The notes under the pieces: generated by a model
Seen by the model: the letters and a program-made list of their open reading frames with translations, nothing else
Database searches by the model: none
Told to the model about the DNA's origin: nothing
Part shown: positions 20,530-31,951 of the stretch, one piece after another
Layout of the letters: each line of letters begins with the position of its first letter
How positions within the stretch are numbered: position 1 is the stretch's first letter
Origin: Areca catechu
Lineage: Eukaryota; Streptophyta; Magnoliopsida; Arecales; Arecaceae
Length of the DNA: 64,000 bases
Reading direction: 5' to 3'
Assembly: GCA_021397845.1 (NCBI GenBank)
Contig: CM038053.1
Coordinates: 146,776,041 to 146,840,040, forward strand
Position numbers and translations under genes: made by a program

Positions 20530-21273
20530 CTTGTTGCCCAGAAATGGAGCGCAAGAGGGGGGGCGAATTGGGTCTTTCTAAAATTAAAACCATTATATGC
20601 TTGGTCAAGAAGTGTTTGTGAGCAATGTGAATAACTCAATGATATGCAGCTGATAACAGTAAATTAATTATAGAAAATAAATAGCAAAAAATAAGGAGAG
20701 CAATCAAACACAAACACCAAGTTTTATAGTGGTTCAGTGTAAACCAGGCACCTACGTCCACTCCCCAAGCCACCCTTGAGAATTTAACTATAATCTTTCC
20801 AAGATTACAACCGACTTGTTTTACAAGGCTCATAAGTCAAAACCCAAGTTGGTTTTGTCACATAGGCTCACCAACAATCTTTATAACATGTTTTATTTTC
20901 GGCCTCACAAGTCAAACCCTAATTGGTTTTGTCCCTTTGGCTCACCAACAACCACAACAACCTACTTTCAAGAAACCCTTGAAAGCTATGTCAACAGAGT
21001 ATAGAGATAAAGATACAATTTAAAAACACGATCAAACTCTCTTCTAGAGTGGAATGTGGAAGCTTTGAAGCTCTTGAAGATGCTTATCTTGTCTTTTCTT
21101 TGGAATCTTCTTCAAGATCACTTTTGGAAGGATGAAAAGATAGGCTTGTAAGCTTTTTCAGGGAATCTCTCCTTTTATGGCTTTTGGAAGTGAAGTTTTT
21201 GAGGGAATATTGACTCTTGAGTATTCAATGGAGTTCAATGGTGTTCAATGCTTCATCAATGAGTTTGGTAAAG

Positions 21274-21281
21274 CTTAAATA
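21274..21281 (-). promoter_or_regulatory. Putative TATA box, SIRE 5' LTR
   Basis: Minus strand TATTTAAG, matching 11831-11838 in the central LTR. The palindrome array begins about 120 bp upstream. Confidence 0.5.
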
Positions 21282-21401
21282 CTTCAAAAACTTTCAAAAA
21301 ATAGTTTGAGACCGTTGGAGGATCAAAACTAGCCATTGGGAGCTTGAAAAGACCAAATATGCAACTAACAAAATAGAGCCGTTAGAGCTGTCAGAATCCG
21401 T

Positions 21402-21682
21402 GAGTCGACACTTGGCTCCCAGGTGTCGATAGTTGGTTTCCTGGTATCGACACTTGAGTTTTAGGTGTCGACACTTGACACAAAAATCCTCCGAAAAGGC
21501 AAGTTCTGTATTTTCAAAAAATCTTAGATCTTGAGTCGACACTTTGGTTCTAGGTGTCGACACTTGTATCTCAGGTGTCGACACTTGAAACTTAGGTGTC
21601 GACACTTGGTGTGCCAGTCAGAGATTTTTGCATGCTAGTCACTCAAGTGTTAACACTAGACAATCTTGAGTCGACACTTGGG
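21402..21682. repeat. Array of GTGTCGACAC palindromes in the SIRE 5' LTR
   Basis: About ten exact or decayed copies of CAAGTGTCGACACTTG or related forms in U3. Two sub-clusters are separated by the same spacer as in 11958-12302. Confidence 0.9.
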
Positions 21683-22263
21683 TCTGATAATTGCCAAAAT
21701 GAGTGCCAAAGACTCCCAAAATATAAAGATATGCAATTAAACATTAGATACACTTAAGCAAACCATAATTGAATATTTTTTAGGCCTTTTTAATGGTGAG
21801 AAGACTTCTTAAAACATGAATTTTGCTCAGCTTTAAGATACTTTCTTTTTGAGAATTTGAAGTGCCTGTATCCTATAACTTATAACCACAAGTGAAACAC
21901 TAGTACAAAATATGTACTCAACATTTTGTTAATTATCAAAATCAAGGGCAAACCTAATAGATAAAGTCCAAACTAAAGGCATTAGTCAAGTTGGACCATT
22001 CCCTTATTACAAAAATGAATCCTTCACGAGCTCTAAAAGATCCTCTAAAAGTATCTCAAGGCTAAAAAAAAGGGGAGAAATAAATGAAAAAGAAAAAGAA
22101 GAATGATGAATGAATAGTCAATGCCAATTTGAAGGAAAGGATGCCTTTTTCATTGATCAAAATGCTTTTTACATCCTATGAAGGCTCCCAATAGGTCGGG
22201 AAGCCTTCCAAAAACATAAGTTACAAGATAAAGAGGGAAGAAGGCTATGCCAGAGTTTAGACT

Positions 22264-22620
22264 TTACTCGCCGGCCACTCGGCCGGCCGTGAGCGGTTCT
22301 CCTAGTGTTGGTGCAGCACTCACTAGAGGGGCACCCCGGAAGACTCTGACTCTGGACTCTACCCCAAGGATCATTGCATCCTCGACCTCGACATCCCTGG
22401 GCATGGAAGGGATGGCCTCAATAGGTCTCTTTTTGGCCTCCTCATCCAACTCCACCTGGGGGGGTCTATGTTCTACCCTCCAAGTGGGCGACCTCCACCA
22501 TGGAGGTAGCCATTTTCTTCACCCCCCGGGGGCTCTCCCCCTTCCCTTCCTTTAGGGTGGCTTCAAGCTCGATGGATTTCTTCTCCAGATCGGCCATCCT
22601 CGCCCTGACACCGGTCGACT
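22264..22620 (-). pseudogene. Remnant of an antisense extra ORF in element I
   Basis: Short minus-strand fragments in different frames. 'ADLEKKSIELEATLKEGKGE' (about 22540-22600) looks like coiled coil, and 'MELDEEAKKRPIEAIPSMPR' (22455 down) is an acidic tail. The position just upstream of the 3' LTR and the antisense direction match the better-preserved antisense ORF of F. There is too little sequence for a firm family call. The rest of 21960-23388 shows nothing else I can name. Confidence 0.4.
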
Positions 22621-23365
22621 CCTCCTGAAGGGTCATTATCTGGCCCGCTGGTTCTGGGGATCGAACAACCTAGGCCCGAGACTCGTCCTTCTCCTCGCCT
22701 AGGCGGTGGTTTTGCCCCATCGGTGCTTAGCAAGAGCCCCTCATCAGCTGAATGTCGACAATCACCTACATGAGAAATAGTGATTAGGGGCCGAAATCGA
22801 ACAAACAAAAGGGAAAACTTTTAATAATAAAGGAAGTGAAGAAAGATCGAAACCTGAAGGACCTAACCGAAACCCTCCCCCGACATAGACCCAAGGGGAA
22901 AAGTAGAAAAAGAAAAAAAGAGGAAAGTAGAAGAAAGAAGTGGGGATGTCCCAATCTACCAAGAAATTGCGGATGCTAGGACAAGGGAGAAAACATGGAG
23001 GAGATTTGGTTTCCTGCATCCAAAAAAGACCTTATAAGGGCAAAAGCACAAGTCTCTTTCAAATGACCCAAAGCCCCCATTGCCTCGTGCCTGTTGAAGG
23101 CGTGTGCCACATCTCTCCTGGACTAGCCAGGGCAACCACATGTCAGGACCCATTGGAAGCGATGCTTCGATTCGGAGGCAACTCCTTCGGGCCTAGTGAT
23201 GGCATTTATGGCCACTTTTGAAAGGGGCTAACGTGGCATTGTTTTGTTGGTGCGAAGGCACGATCTCTCGAACACCGGTGCATATGTCATTGATGGAGCA
23301 GGAAGTGCGCCCCTCCATGTTAACATGATCATTACTCTCCTTGCCCCGAGCGTCGCTTCGTTCTC

Positions 23366-23388
23366 TGGGTTTGGGAGTGGTGGGCATC
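23366..23388 (+). other. Polypurine tract, element I
   Basis: Purine-rich TTTGGGAGTGGTGGG stretch directly before the LTR start TGATGTGGCAC. Confidence 0.6.
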
Positions 23389-25195
23389 TGATGTGGCACA
23401 TTCGCTAACATGGAGCCCCTACTAGCATTCGCTCTGGCAAAAGATCCACCACTTGGACAAGATGGCCAAACAAAGACCCAAGGCAAGCCCTCCTACTGAG
23501 GTTAGCTCCCAGCCGTGGTTGTGATCATAGGGTGAGCACTTCGTCTGAGGCTAGCTCCCGACAAGGGTCATCCTCATGCTGCCAAGGCGAGCCCTCCTAC
23601 TAAGGTCAGCTTTCAATCGAGGTCATACTCATAGGGCAAGCCCTTCATCTAAGGCCAGCTCCTGGTTGGGAGCATTCTCATGCTGCCAAGGCGAGCCCTC
23701 CTACCGAGGTTAGCTCCCAGCTAGGGTCATGCTTATAGGGCAAGCCCACCATCTGAGGCCAGCTCCTAATCGGGGTTGTGCTCATGCTACAAGGTGAGCC
23801 CTCCTATCAAGGTCAGCTCCTAATCGAGGTCAGCTCCGAGTCGGGGTCATGCTCATATGATGAGCCCTCCGTCTGAGGCCTACTCCCGGTCGAGGTCATT
23901 CTCATGTTGCCAAGGTGATCCCTCCTATCGAGGTCAGCTCCTAACTTGGGTCGTGCTTATAGGGAGAGCCCTCCGTCTGAGGCCAGCTCCTGGTGGGGTC
24001 ATGCTTATACTGCCAAGGTGAACCCTCCTATCGAGGTTAGCTCCCATTTGGGTCATGCTCATAGGGAAAGCCCTCTATCTGAGGCCAGCTCCCGGTCGGG
24101 GTCTTGCTCATGCTGCCAAGATGAGCCCTCCTATTGAGGTCAGCTCCCAATTGGGGTCATGCTCATAGGGCAAGCCCTTCATCTGAGGCTAGCTCCTGAC
24201 CGGGGTTGTGCTCATGCTTCAAGGGGTGGGGCTCCCGAAGTGAGCCCCTTGCTTTATGAAGGATAGAATTCCTACCAGCGATAAAGGAGGGAATGATCAA
24301 CAGAAATGCAAACCACGACGAGGGGGTCCCCATCCACCTATAGACTCTGGGAGGTGGCGTATGCCCTACCATTAATTCAAGCTTTGCAATGTGCCACCCG
24401 CATGCTCTATGCAAGGTGTGCTCGTCTAGGCTCCCAGTCCTGTAGCGTACCGCCACGTCGATGATCATACAACCAGGGGTCTCAACCCTCATGATACAAA
24501 ACTTGAACCTCCCCCAAGAAGAGTATTCCATTAAGGCCACAGGCCCTGCAACACTGCGACGGTCCTTTTGGAAATAGAAACATTCCACCATGGCTCGAGG
24601 CTCAGCGGCATGTTCCTACCCTACCCACGGGAAACTACACCACCCAAGGGACAAGGTCTATGCCATGTTGGTGAACACCCCCAATAGAAGGATCTCCTTC
24701 AAAGGACCGGTCCAAGGGGATAAGCAGAGAGACAACAGAAAGACCCCCACCAAACGGGACACCGGGGAAAAGGATATCTCAGGAAAGTCCCAGACTTGGT
24801 ATAGTCCATCATTCTCATATAAAATAGAAGAAAGAATCCCCAGGGAGAAGGAGGCAATTGATAAGAGATCTCTAGCTAACGGGCCAGGAACGAGCCAGCA
24901 GAACCTCCCAAGCTCTCTGATCCTAGCTTGACCTTGTCATTACATCTTAGTTCTTCTTTCACCATCTATGAATGGAGAGTCCCCAAGCTCTCTATCAAAG
25001 AGATTCTATTCCCCTAGATCGTCTCATTGACTTGACCATCGGGTGTCCCCACCGGAATCCCCAACTCGGGTCTCCTTTATTTTGTAGGGTGGCCGACCAA
25101 GAAGCACACTGGAGCAATGGACCGAGTGCCCCACAGGAGCCCGACGCATTTGCAAAACATCTGAGCTACAAGCCATGACGATCTTGGTGGCAACA
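23389..25195 (+). repeat. Element I 3' LTR
   Basis: 1807 bp, TGATGTGGCAC to GGTGGCAACA. Aligns along its whole length, inverted, with the solo LTR at 37333-40568. Frames inside it are not genes. Confidence 0.88.
23485..24240. repeat. Minisatellite of about 104 bp in the element I LTR
   Basis: About seven units, each made of two related subunits of about 50 bp around AGCCCTCC..GAGG..AGCTCC. Unit starts are seen at 23485, 23589, 23693 and 23796. It carries ORFs in several frames by periodicity only. Confidence 0.9.
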
Positions 25196-25201
25196 ATTGC
25201 A

Positions 25202-26130
25202 ATTGGTCAAGTCTTGGCTATCAAAGCAATTTTCCATGAAGGATTTGGGAGAGGCATCCTATATACTAGGTATAAAGATCTATAGAGATAGATCTAAGAG
25301 GATGCTAGGTTTATCCTAATCAAGGTACATAGACTTAATATTGAAGAGATTCAATATGGAGATAAGTAAGAAGATTTACTTGCCCATGATTCAAGGCATA
25401 CATCTCTCCAAAAAGATATCTCCTAAGACACTAGAAGATAGAGAGAGGATGAGTTTGATTCCTTATACTTTGGCTATAGGATCAATTATATATGCCATGT
25501 TATGTACCAGGCCTGATGTTGCATATGCTTTAGGCATAGTAAGCAGGTTCCAGGTTAATCGAGGGGAGAATCATTGGAAAACTATGAAAAACATTCTTAA
25601 GTACCTGAGAAGGATTAAATATTTTTTCTAATATATGGAGGATTGGATCTAAAACTAGAAGGCTATACATATTCTAGTTTCCAATCTCATCCAAATGATC
25701 ATAAATCCATATTAGCATATGTCTTTACCTTAAATGAAGGAAGTGAGTTGGAAGAATACCAAGCAGTAAACTGTAGCTGACTCAGTCACTAAGGTAGAGT
25801 ACATAGCTACAAGTGAAGCCACAAAAGAAGTTGTGTGGATGAAGAAATTCATCACGAAATTGGGCATGGTTCCTACTATACAATAACCGGTACCACTTTA
25901 TTATGATAACATTGGAATAATTACACAAGCAAAGGAACCAAGGTCTCATTATAAGTCCAGGCACATCCTGAGATGCTTCCACCCATTCAACAAAATCATT
26001 GATAGAAATGATATGATAGTAGAACGAGTTGATATAAAGAATAACATAGCAGACCCATTCACTAAGGCACTTCCTTTATAGCAATTAGATCACCATCTAA
26101 ATTGTATAGGTATTAAAAACAAGGCCAATT
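25202..26130 (+). pseudogene. copia RT C-terminus and RNase H, element H
   Basis: Begins inside RT with 'VKSWLSKQFSMKDLGEASYI', then 'GLS*SRYIDLILKRFNM' (one stop), 'MLCTRPDVAYALGIVSRFQ' and 'WKTMKNILKYLRRIK', after which a frameshift at about 25630 breaks RNase H. The final segment 'NNIADPFTKALPL' is readable near 26040-26080. It resembles element E closely in the same region. Truncated at its 5' side by the insertion of element I. No catalytic Y-V-D-D is left here. Confidence 0.92.
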
Positions 26131-26140
26131 AGCTTTAGTG

Positions 26141-26152
26141 CAAGTGGGAGAT
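26141..26152 (+). other. Polypurine tract, element H
   Basis: CAAGTGGGAGAT before the LTR. Identical to the core of the element E tract. Confidence 0.85.
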
Positions 26153-28538
26153 TGAAATAATTTTTCCTGAAAGTCAATCACAGTTATTGTATCTGTGGTA
26201 TTTTTGTATTCTTTCAACTTAAGATTGATATTAATAAAAGGTATTTGTTGATTCATCATACTGCAGCATCTTATCAAGATTATGATGAACCCCATAGGTT
26301 AGGACAATGGAATTAGGGTTATGATGGAGATCATAATGGTAAGACCTAAGTTTTTATAAATCCTAATCTAAAATATTCCTAGTCATTGGATCATTAATTT
26401 AGGGATTGATATTTCCTGAAAGACTAGCACAACCTATATATGCTCGATGGAGAGGGTGGTTGGTCTCACAGCCACTTGTGTAGGGACACTAATATAAGGA
26501 TGTGGATGCTCATTAGGGTATGAGTTCACTGAACTGATCTACCTTTAGAATATCTTATGAAGGTCTTACTTTTCTCAAAAGATGGTTCTCATAGTGGGAG
26601 TTATGCAAGTGATCCTTAGACCTGAGATCACCGTGGTTCTTTATGCATACAAAGCCATATTTTGGTTCATACTTATTCATGACAGTGTCATGTACGTGGT
26701 GTTCTCATATATGGTAGATTGTGCATGAAGGATGTGAGTGGATCAATAAGGAATAGATCACTCCTAGTAAGAGGAGGACTTATTTCATGTAATCTCTTCG
26801 ATTGTTGACTCAAGAAGTCTTTGATCAAAACAAAATGAGATTAGAAAGGATTTCTAATCTTTTATCAATTAAGTCTTCATTATCAAATTGAGATTCAAAA
26901 GGATTAAGTACTAGAGTTTGACAATTCTTCATACCCATTACTTATTCACGATAAAGGGAGATCGAAGGATTGAATTGCACAGTAACTTTCCATTGAAGGG
27001 TATTTCAATAATTTTTAATAAATTTCTCATCTTTCAGGTAGGCATGATATGTTTCTAGATGTCAACCATGTCTTGTAAGTTTTCATGAATCAAATTGGTT
27101 GGATTCATGAGTCAATTTAGAAATTCGTTAGAATTGGCAACTTGGGTCAGCTCGATTTGACCTAATTAGGTCAATCAATTTTGATCAAATTGAAAAAGCT
27201 TGGACCTGGACCTACTGCTAGCTAGATATAGAGCCCAAAGAATCACACATGCTAGGAATTGGCCAAGGAATTCAATTGGATTTTGGTTAGGGTCATTGAG
27301 CCCTGATATGCTAGCTAATTTGTGTACTAGCTTATGCATGATAGCCTAACTCCTAACCTAATTGGATTGGATCAGTTTGCTTGCTATTTGGGCTAATAAA
27401 TTTAAGTAAAACTTAGATTAAGTTAAGTCCTAATTAGGATAGCATTTATCTATATTTATCTAAAATTTATTGATAATTATTTATGGATTATGGGAGAGTC
27501 CAAATGGGATTGGACTCTTGGCACCATATTGGTGTGTGCCAAGATTAAGGGGTGCATAAAGGACAAGAGTCCTTCTACCACTTAATCACCTATTCTTGAT
27601 AAGTGCTAGACCTCTCTCCCTTATCCCCACACCCATTTGGATTGGATTTAAATGGTCAAAACATGGCATTTGGCATGGAAAACTTGGTGCACCAAATGAA
27701 GGGATACATCCCTTCATGTTTAGCACACAATCATAAATCTAGAAGTCTTTCTACTTGAAGGCTTCTGATTCTTTGATACATCTTTTAGAATCACACATCC
27801 CTTAGTTAGATTTTGACCAGTAACTTGCCATATGGCAAGTGGAAAAATTGCTGAAAAACTGAAGAGACACACATATGTCTTTGGCACAGTAATATGACAT
27901 ATCATGATAAGACCTTTCACCCAAGGGACTCCTTTTGCGTAAAGGGTCCTATCTGATCATTAAAAAATCAAATCAAGGGCTAAGAAAAAGGTTTATCAGG
28001 TATCTCCTCACTTAGTATAAAAAGGCATCGATATTCTGATGCCAAAAACATCCAAAATTAATACAAAAGAAATCCTTTCTATTTCTTTTCCTTCTCTTAG
28101 GACAAAAAGTTTTCTTTAAGACAAGACTTATCATTTTAAGATAAGAGCCTAGGAAGAGATATAAGAAGGATAATTAGATTCTAAGAGAGGATTCAGAGAG
28201 GACTTTGAGTGCCCTACAAGAGGGTTGGGGCTCCAGCAAAGAAAGAAAAGTCATTGAAGAAGAAAGCTGCCTAGAGGAGTCATAGTCAAATAAGCAAGCT
28301 CGATAGGAGTTCTTCCTTGGTCCGATTCTTATGTGGATCATCTCTGGAGAGCATACACTTGGGCCTTGTAGAAATTAAGAAGTGTAGCACTTCAGGTATT
28401 CCTCTATAACCCTAAAGTTATGATTTATTAGTTGTTATGATCAAGTGGTCCTTGGGTTTAGGGTTATGGCTAATTAGGGTTTCAATAAAAAAAAAAATTG
28501 AAATCTAATCTTCTGCTATGTTAGCATGAACCCAACAC
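26153..28538 (+). repeat. Element H 3' LTR
   Basis: 2386 bp, TGAAATAATTTTTCC to ACCCAACA. Its inverted relative starts at the very next base (28539), minus the last 200 bp or so. No gene inside. Confidence 0.9.
28016..28025 (+). promoter_or_regulatory. Putative TATA box, element H LTR
   Basis: TATAAAAAGG about 1.86 kb into the LTR, the same relative place as TATAAATAGG in E. Confidence 0.5.
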
Positions 28539-29694
28539 TTCAGAGGTGATCCACATAGAAACTAAATCAAGGAAGCACTCCTCTTTCTTGCTCTACTCCT
28601 TTCGGTAGCCTTTCTTCTTTCAGCAGCCTTTCTTCTCTTCTAGGATCTTTTTCCTTTCGAAAAGTATCTCAAAACCTCTCCAAAGATTCTCTTACTATCC
28701 TATTATACTTTCTAATTCTTTTCCTAAACACTTATCTTAAAATGATGAACTTGTCTTAAAATAAAAGACTTGTCCTAACAAGAGAAGGAGGAGAGTTGTT
28801 AGGATAAACTTTGGATGCTTTGGTCTTAATCACTGAAGCCTTTAAATAGAAAAAGAGGAGGTGCCTAATACAACCTTTCATCAGTCTCTTATCTGATATT
28901 TAACATATTAGATAACGCCCTTCAAGCAGAATGAGTCTTGAGGCAAAAAGGTGCAAAGTAAAATGTTGTTTCACTAACATTTTGCACCAAGTGTTGCTTA
29001 TTGCAACTCTTCAGAAAAAACTGATAATTAGTCTTTAATTTCATAATTAAAGACTTGGTCCAACACCCCAATAGGTGTATAAATTAGAAAGGCTTATCAG
29101 GAAAAAGGTGATTGATAAGTAGGACTCTAGCCCATCCCATGCACCATATATTCTAAGCATCACATCACATCCCATCATGAAATCATGCCTATTATTACAT
29201 AATTTGACCAATCAATTCCAGTCCAAATGGGCACCTATTAGAGAGAATAGGGCTAGGGCTTATCATCAAAAAGATGATTTAATTGTAGAAGGACTCTTAG
29301 TCCAAATAGCAAGCATTTAAACCCAATCAATTAGGATAAATTCCAATTTGTCTAACATACTTAAGGCTCAACCTAATTTAAGTTCCACTCAAATTAGTTA
29401 GCCCAAATAGCAAGCATTTAAACCCAATCAATTAGGTTAGGAGTTAGGTTAGCCAACACATGCTAGTATGTTAATTAGCTAACTAATTAAAATCCTATGA
29501 CTCTAATAAAAATACAAATGACTTCCTTGATTAATTTTGTTAATGTGTGTGACCCTTTAGGCTCCTCATCTAGCTAGAAGTAGGTCTAGGTTCATATCAA
29601 TTTAGTTTGATTAGAAATTAACTAATTGAATCAGGTCAAATTGAGCTAACCATAGCTACCAATTTGAAATATCTTTCAAATTGACTCATGTATT
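28539..29694 (-). repeat. Element G 3' LTR, segment 1
   Basis: Reverse complement of part of the H LTR. Begins at the H insertion point and ends at TSD GTATT (29690-29694) before D. A local direct duplication of about 35 bp lies at about 29305 and 29401 (both contain AGCAAGCATTTAAACCC). Confidence 0.88.
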
Positions 29695-30593
29695 TGATGT
29701 AGAACAAATAAGATGATGCGAGGCGAAAGTAAATTAAGACTAATTTTTTTTTTTTTGTGTTTTGTTAGAAGTTGGCTAGACTCAAAAACAAGGCTAACTA
29801 ATATTGAAAGAAAATATGCACTGACAGAAAGCACAATTCAAAAGAGTAGATTATCAGAGTAATAAAGAAGTAGGATCGCTGGGGATTGAGAAACCCCAAG
29901 ACCTAGGGTTTACTCCTCTTTCAAGAAATAGACGAAGAGAGAAGAGAAGGTTTTATACCTGACTGTGATATCTCTCTTTGCTTCAATTGAAGGACACTCT
30001 CGAGCAGATTGTAGGATCCTTGGAGACGGGGTATCTTCGCAATGGATCCTCGGATTGTAATCCTATGGCAAGGTTGGCCTTCTTCTCGTACTCTGGATCT
30101 GGAAAGGATGAAGAACAAGATAAGGATGTAAGAAACTCAAGGAAGAGATTTTTACCTAGGATAGCTCCGGACTGCTCGAACTTTGAAGATGATGGGAGAG
30201 TATGGAGGTGGCGGTGGAAGATGGAGTGGATTTAGGGTTTGGCAGGTAGGGCGATGGCTTGCAGATGAAAAGGACCTAGGGCATGATATAGTGGGCGGTG
30301 GCTTGGAGAAGGAGATGGCGGCCTTGAATGAAGTGGGAATAGGGTTTAAAAATTTGGGTGTTGTCGGCTAGGATGATGAAAGGAATTAGGGTTGGCGGCC
30401 AGGGATGAAAGTGGGGCAGGGTTTAGGTAACATTGGAGATCTCTCACCTCCTCAAGGCTCCAATGGAACCCGGATTTACTCCCTCACGGAGCTCAACACT
30501 CAAAGAAGTGCTGAAGAAGAGAACACAAGGTTGCTCAACACAAAAAAAGATTTCATTTACTCATTCATATCAAAAGATTACATAAGGGTCCAA

Positions 30594-30599
30594 TATATA
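30594..30599 (-). promoter_or_regulatory. Putative TATA box, element D 3' LTR
   Basis: Minus strand TATATA within CTATATATTGG. Same in the other LTR (35845). Confidence 0.5.
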
Positions 30600-30767
30600 G
30601 ACCTTGCAAGAGAAACAAAATTACACCTTTTCCCATGTGGGACTAAACATTCATCTTAAGCATGAAAAACTTTCCCTTGATCAACCAGGCATCTTTCCTT
30701 GGAGTGGGTGGCCTCAAATGCAAGGTGATGGCTTCATATGGCAGGTATGTGGGGCACCTCCTAGTTC

Positions 30768-30980
30768 TTCTCCTTAAGTCATGGGTTTTCCTTCCATAAC
30801 TTGCTCTTTCTTGGAAAAAAATACTAATCTCCTAGTCTTTCTCCTTAAGTCATGGGTTTTCCTTCCATTACTTGCTCTTTCTTGGAAAAAAATACTCATC
30901 TCCTAGTCTTTCTCCTTAAGTCATGGGTTTTCCTTCCATGACTTGCTCTTTCATGGAAGAAAATACTCATCTCCTAGTCT
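30768..30980. repeat. 71-bp tandem repeat, three units (D 3' LTR)
   Basis: Units start at 30768, 30839 and 30910. Contains TTCTCCTTAAGTCATGGG. The 5' LTR has the same three units. Confidence 0.95.
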
Positions 30981-31463
30981 TTCTCCCCAAGACTAGGCTC
31001 CTTTCATTCATAGCCAAGTACTTTAGGCAGGTGTGGGTGCCTACCTTGATGTCCTCTCCATGAAAAATCCCCTACTCCTTTAGCTTGGTTACTTTTGGCA
31101 GCTTGTGGGCGCCTTCCTTGACTTCTTCTAAGAAAATTTTCTTGCTCTCTTGGGCGTGGGGAGCAGGGACACTGGGATAAAATGTGGCACCAACTGGTCT
31201 TGGGAGTGTGGCTGGGAGTGTGGCGTCCACTTGCATTTGGCCTTGGAAGAAAAAATGACGCCCTAGGGAATGGCGCCAACCAGGACTTGACTTGGACTTA
31301 GACCGAGTCAACATGACTCAACAAAATGAAATGCAGACTCAAAAAAATAAAATAATCTGGTTGACCAGGTCAACCCTTATTACAAACTCTAATCTTCGGA
31401 CAAGGTCATTCAGAGATCCAGATGGAACCCTGAAGTCTTCTTCTGATTCTGGTGCACGCACCA

Positions 31464-31475
31464 ATTCTCCCGGGG
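31464..31475 (-). other. Polypurine tract, element D
   Basis: Minus strand CCCCGGGAGAAT before the 3' LTR. Confidence 0.8.
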
Positions 31476-31549
31476 TGGGAGGAACTCGACCCTGTCAAGT
31501 AAGGCTCAAGTTGGCTCTGGTATCTTTCCAAGAGATCTGGATCCAGCTC

Positions 31550-31876
31550 TTATAATTCATCTTGGGAGATCCAAGAGTCATCAGAATCTGGCCTTCCTTG
31601 CCAACGGACCAGGTATCTTTGGTATCCTCGATTACGAGTAGAGATAACCTGATCGTCCAGGATCTTTTCAATCTGTTCTTTCCTCACTGTCCAGTTTGTT
31701 GGTGGACACACAGGGTTGGGTTCACTCTCAAGAACAGGATTAGGCTCAAAAGGCTCACTGGGAATCATAGCTGGCTCTCTATACTCCACTAGGTCTATAA
31801 TGTTGAAAGTGGGGCTAATGCCTAGTTCTGGAGGCAACTCGAGCACATAGGCATTGGATCCTACTCTCTTCACCAC
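31550..31876 (-). pseudogene. Integrase tail and chromodomain, element D
   Basis: A 108-residue frame. It begins with 'VKRVGSNAYVLELPPELGIS', the SH3-like end of gypsy integrase, then 'TFNIIDLVEYREP', a Pro/Glu linker, and a chromodomain with 'EQIEKILDDQ', 'GYQRYLVRWQG' and 'DDSWISQDEL' (about 31553-31690). Chromodomains of this type are thought to recognise heterochromatin. It is separated from the frame at 31952-32848 by a stop or frameshift near 31880-31950 ('MIRLRPEGFLLEPLK' lies between). This domain places D among chromoviruses. Confidence 0.9.
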
Positions 31877-31951
31877 TCTAAATGGTCCAGCTCTCTAGCA
31901 TGTAACTTTTTAATGGTTCCAGGAGGAAACCTTCAGGCCTTAACCTAATCA

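Larger units (their letters stand above)
12578..20531 (-). mobile_element. SIRE-type Ty1/copia internal region, copy B
   Basis: Internal region between the LTR at 20532-21959 and the central LTR. In minus-strand order it has PBS (20529), gag, CCHC, protease, integrase, RT, RNase H, a non-coding spacer, an extra ORF (14600-13381) and PPT. LTR plus internal length is about 10.9 kb without insert C, which fits the large SIRE lineage. Frameshifts and stops are spread through every gene. It lies inside element I. Confidence 0.94.
20532..21959 (-). repeat. SIRE 5' LTR of copy B
   Basis: 1428 bp. Plus strand starts TGTTGCCC and ends AACCTAATA, where the other copy has AACCAAACA, so the terminal TG/CA has decayed at the outer edge. 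Contains the palindrome array (21402-21682) and a TATA-like box (21274-21281). Confidence 0.92.
21960..25195 (+). mobile_element. Element I: 3' part of a Tat-like Ty3/gypsy element
   Basis: Internal remnant (21960-23388) plus a complete 3' LTR (23389-25195). The left side is replaced by the SIRE insertion. On the right it sits inside element H between the RT residues for Leu and Gln, followed by ATTGC. The solo LTR at 37333-40568 is the same LTR family, which fixes both LTR ends. Tat-like assignment rests on the antisense acidic/coiled-coil remnants and is moderate. Confidence 0.8.
25196..28538 (+). mobile_element. Element H: 3' part of a Ty1/copia element
   Basis: RT C-terminus, RNase H, PPT and a complete 3' LTR. 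The 5' part lies beyond element I, outside the window. The family is the same as G (inverted LTR next door) and related to E (same end of pol, LTR starting TGAAA). Confidence 0.92.
29695..31463 (-). repeat. Element D 3' LTR
   Basis: 1769 bp, plus strand TGATGTAGAACAA to GCACGCACCA. Contains three 71-bp units (30768-30980) and a TATA box (30594). Confidence 0.96.

Noticed and set aside
1..21959. A and B as two independent SIRE insertions
   Set aside because: There is only one LTR between them, with PBS on one side and PPT on the other, and no TSD or host DNA between.
23485..24240. CRISPR-like regular repeats
   Set aside because: Units are contiguous and degenerate, with no unique spacers, and this is plant DNA.
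24163..24591. 142-residue minus-strand frame
   Set aside because: Lies inside the element I LTR and runs into the minisatellite; the matching solo LTR does not keep it open as a gene.
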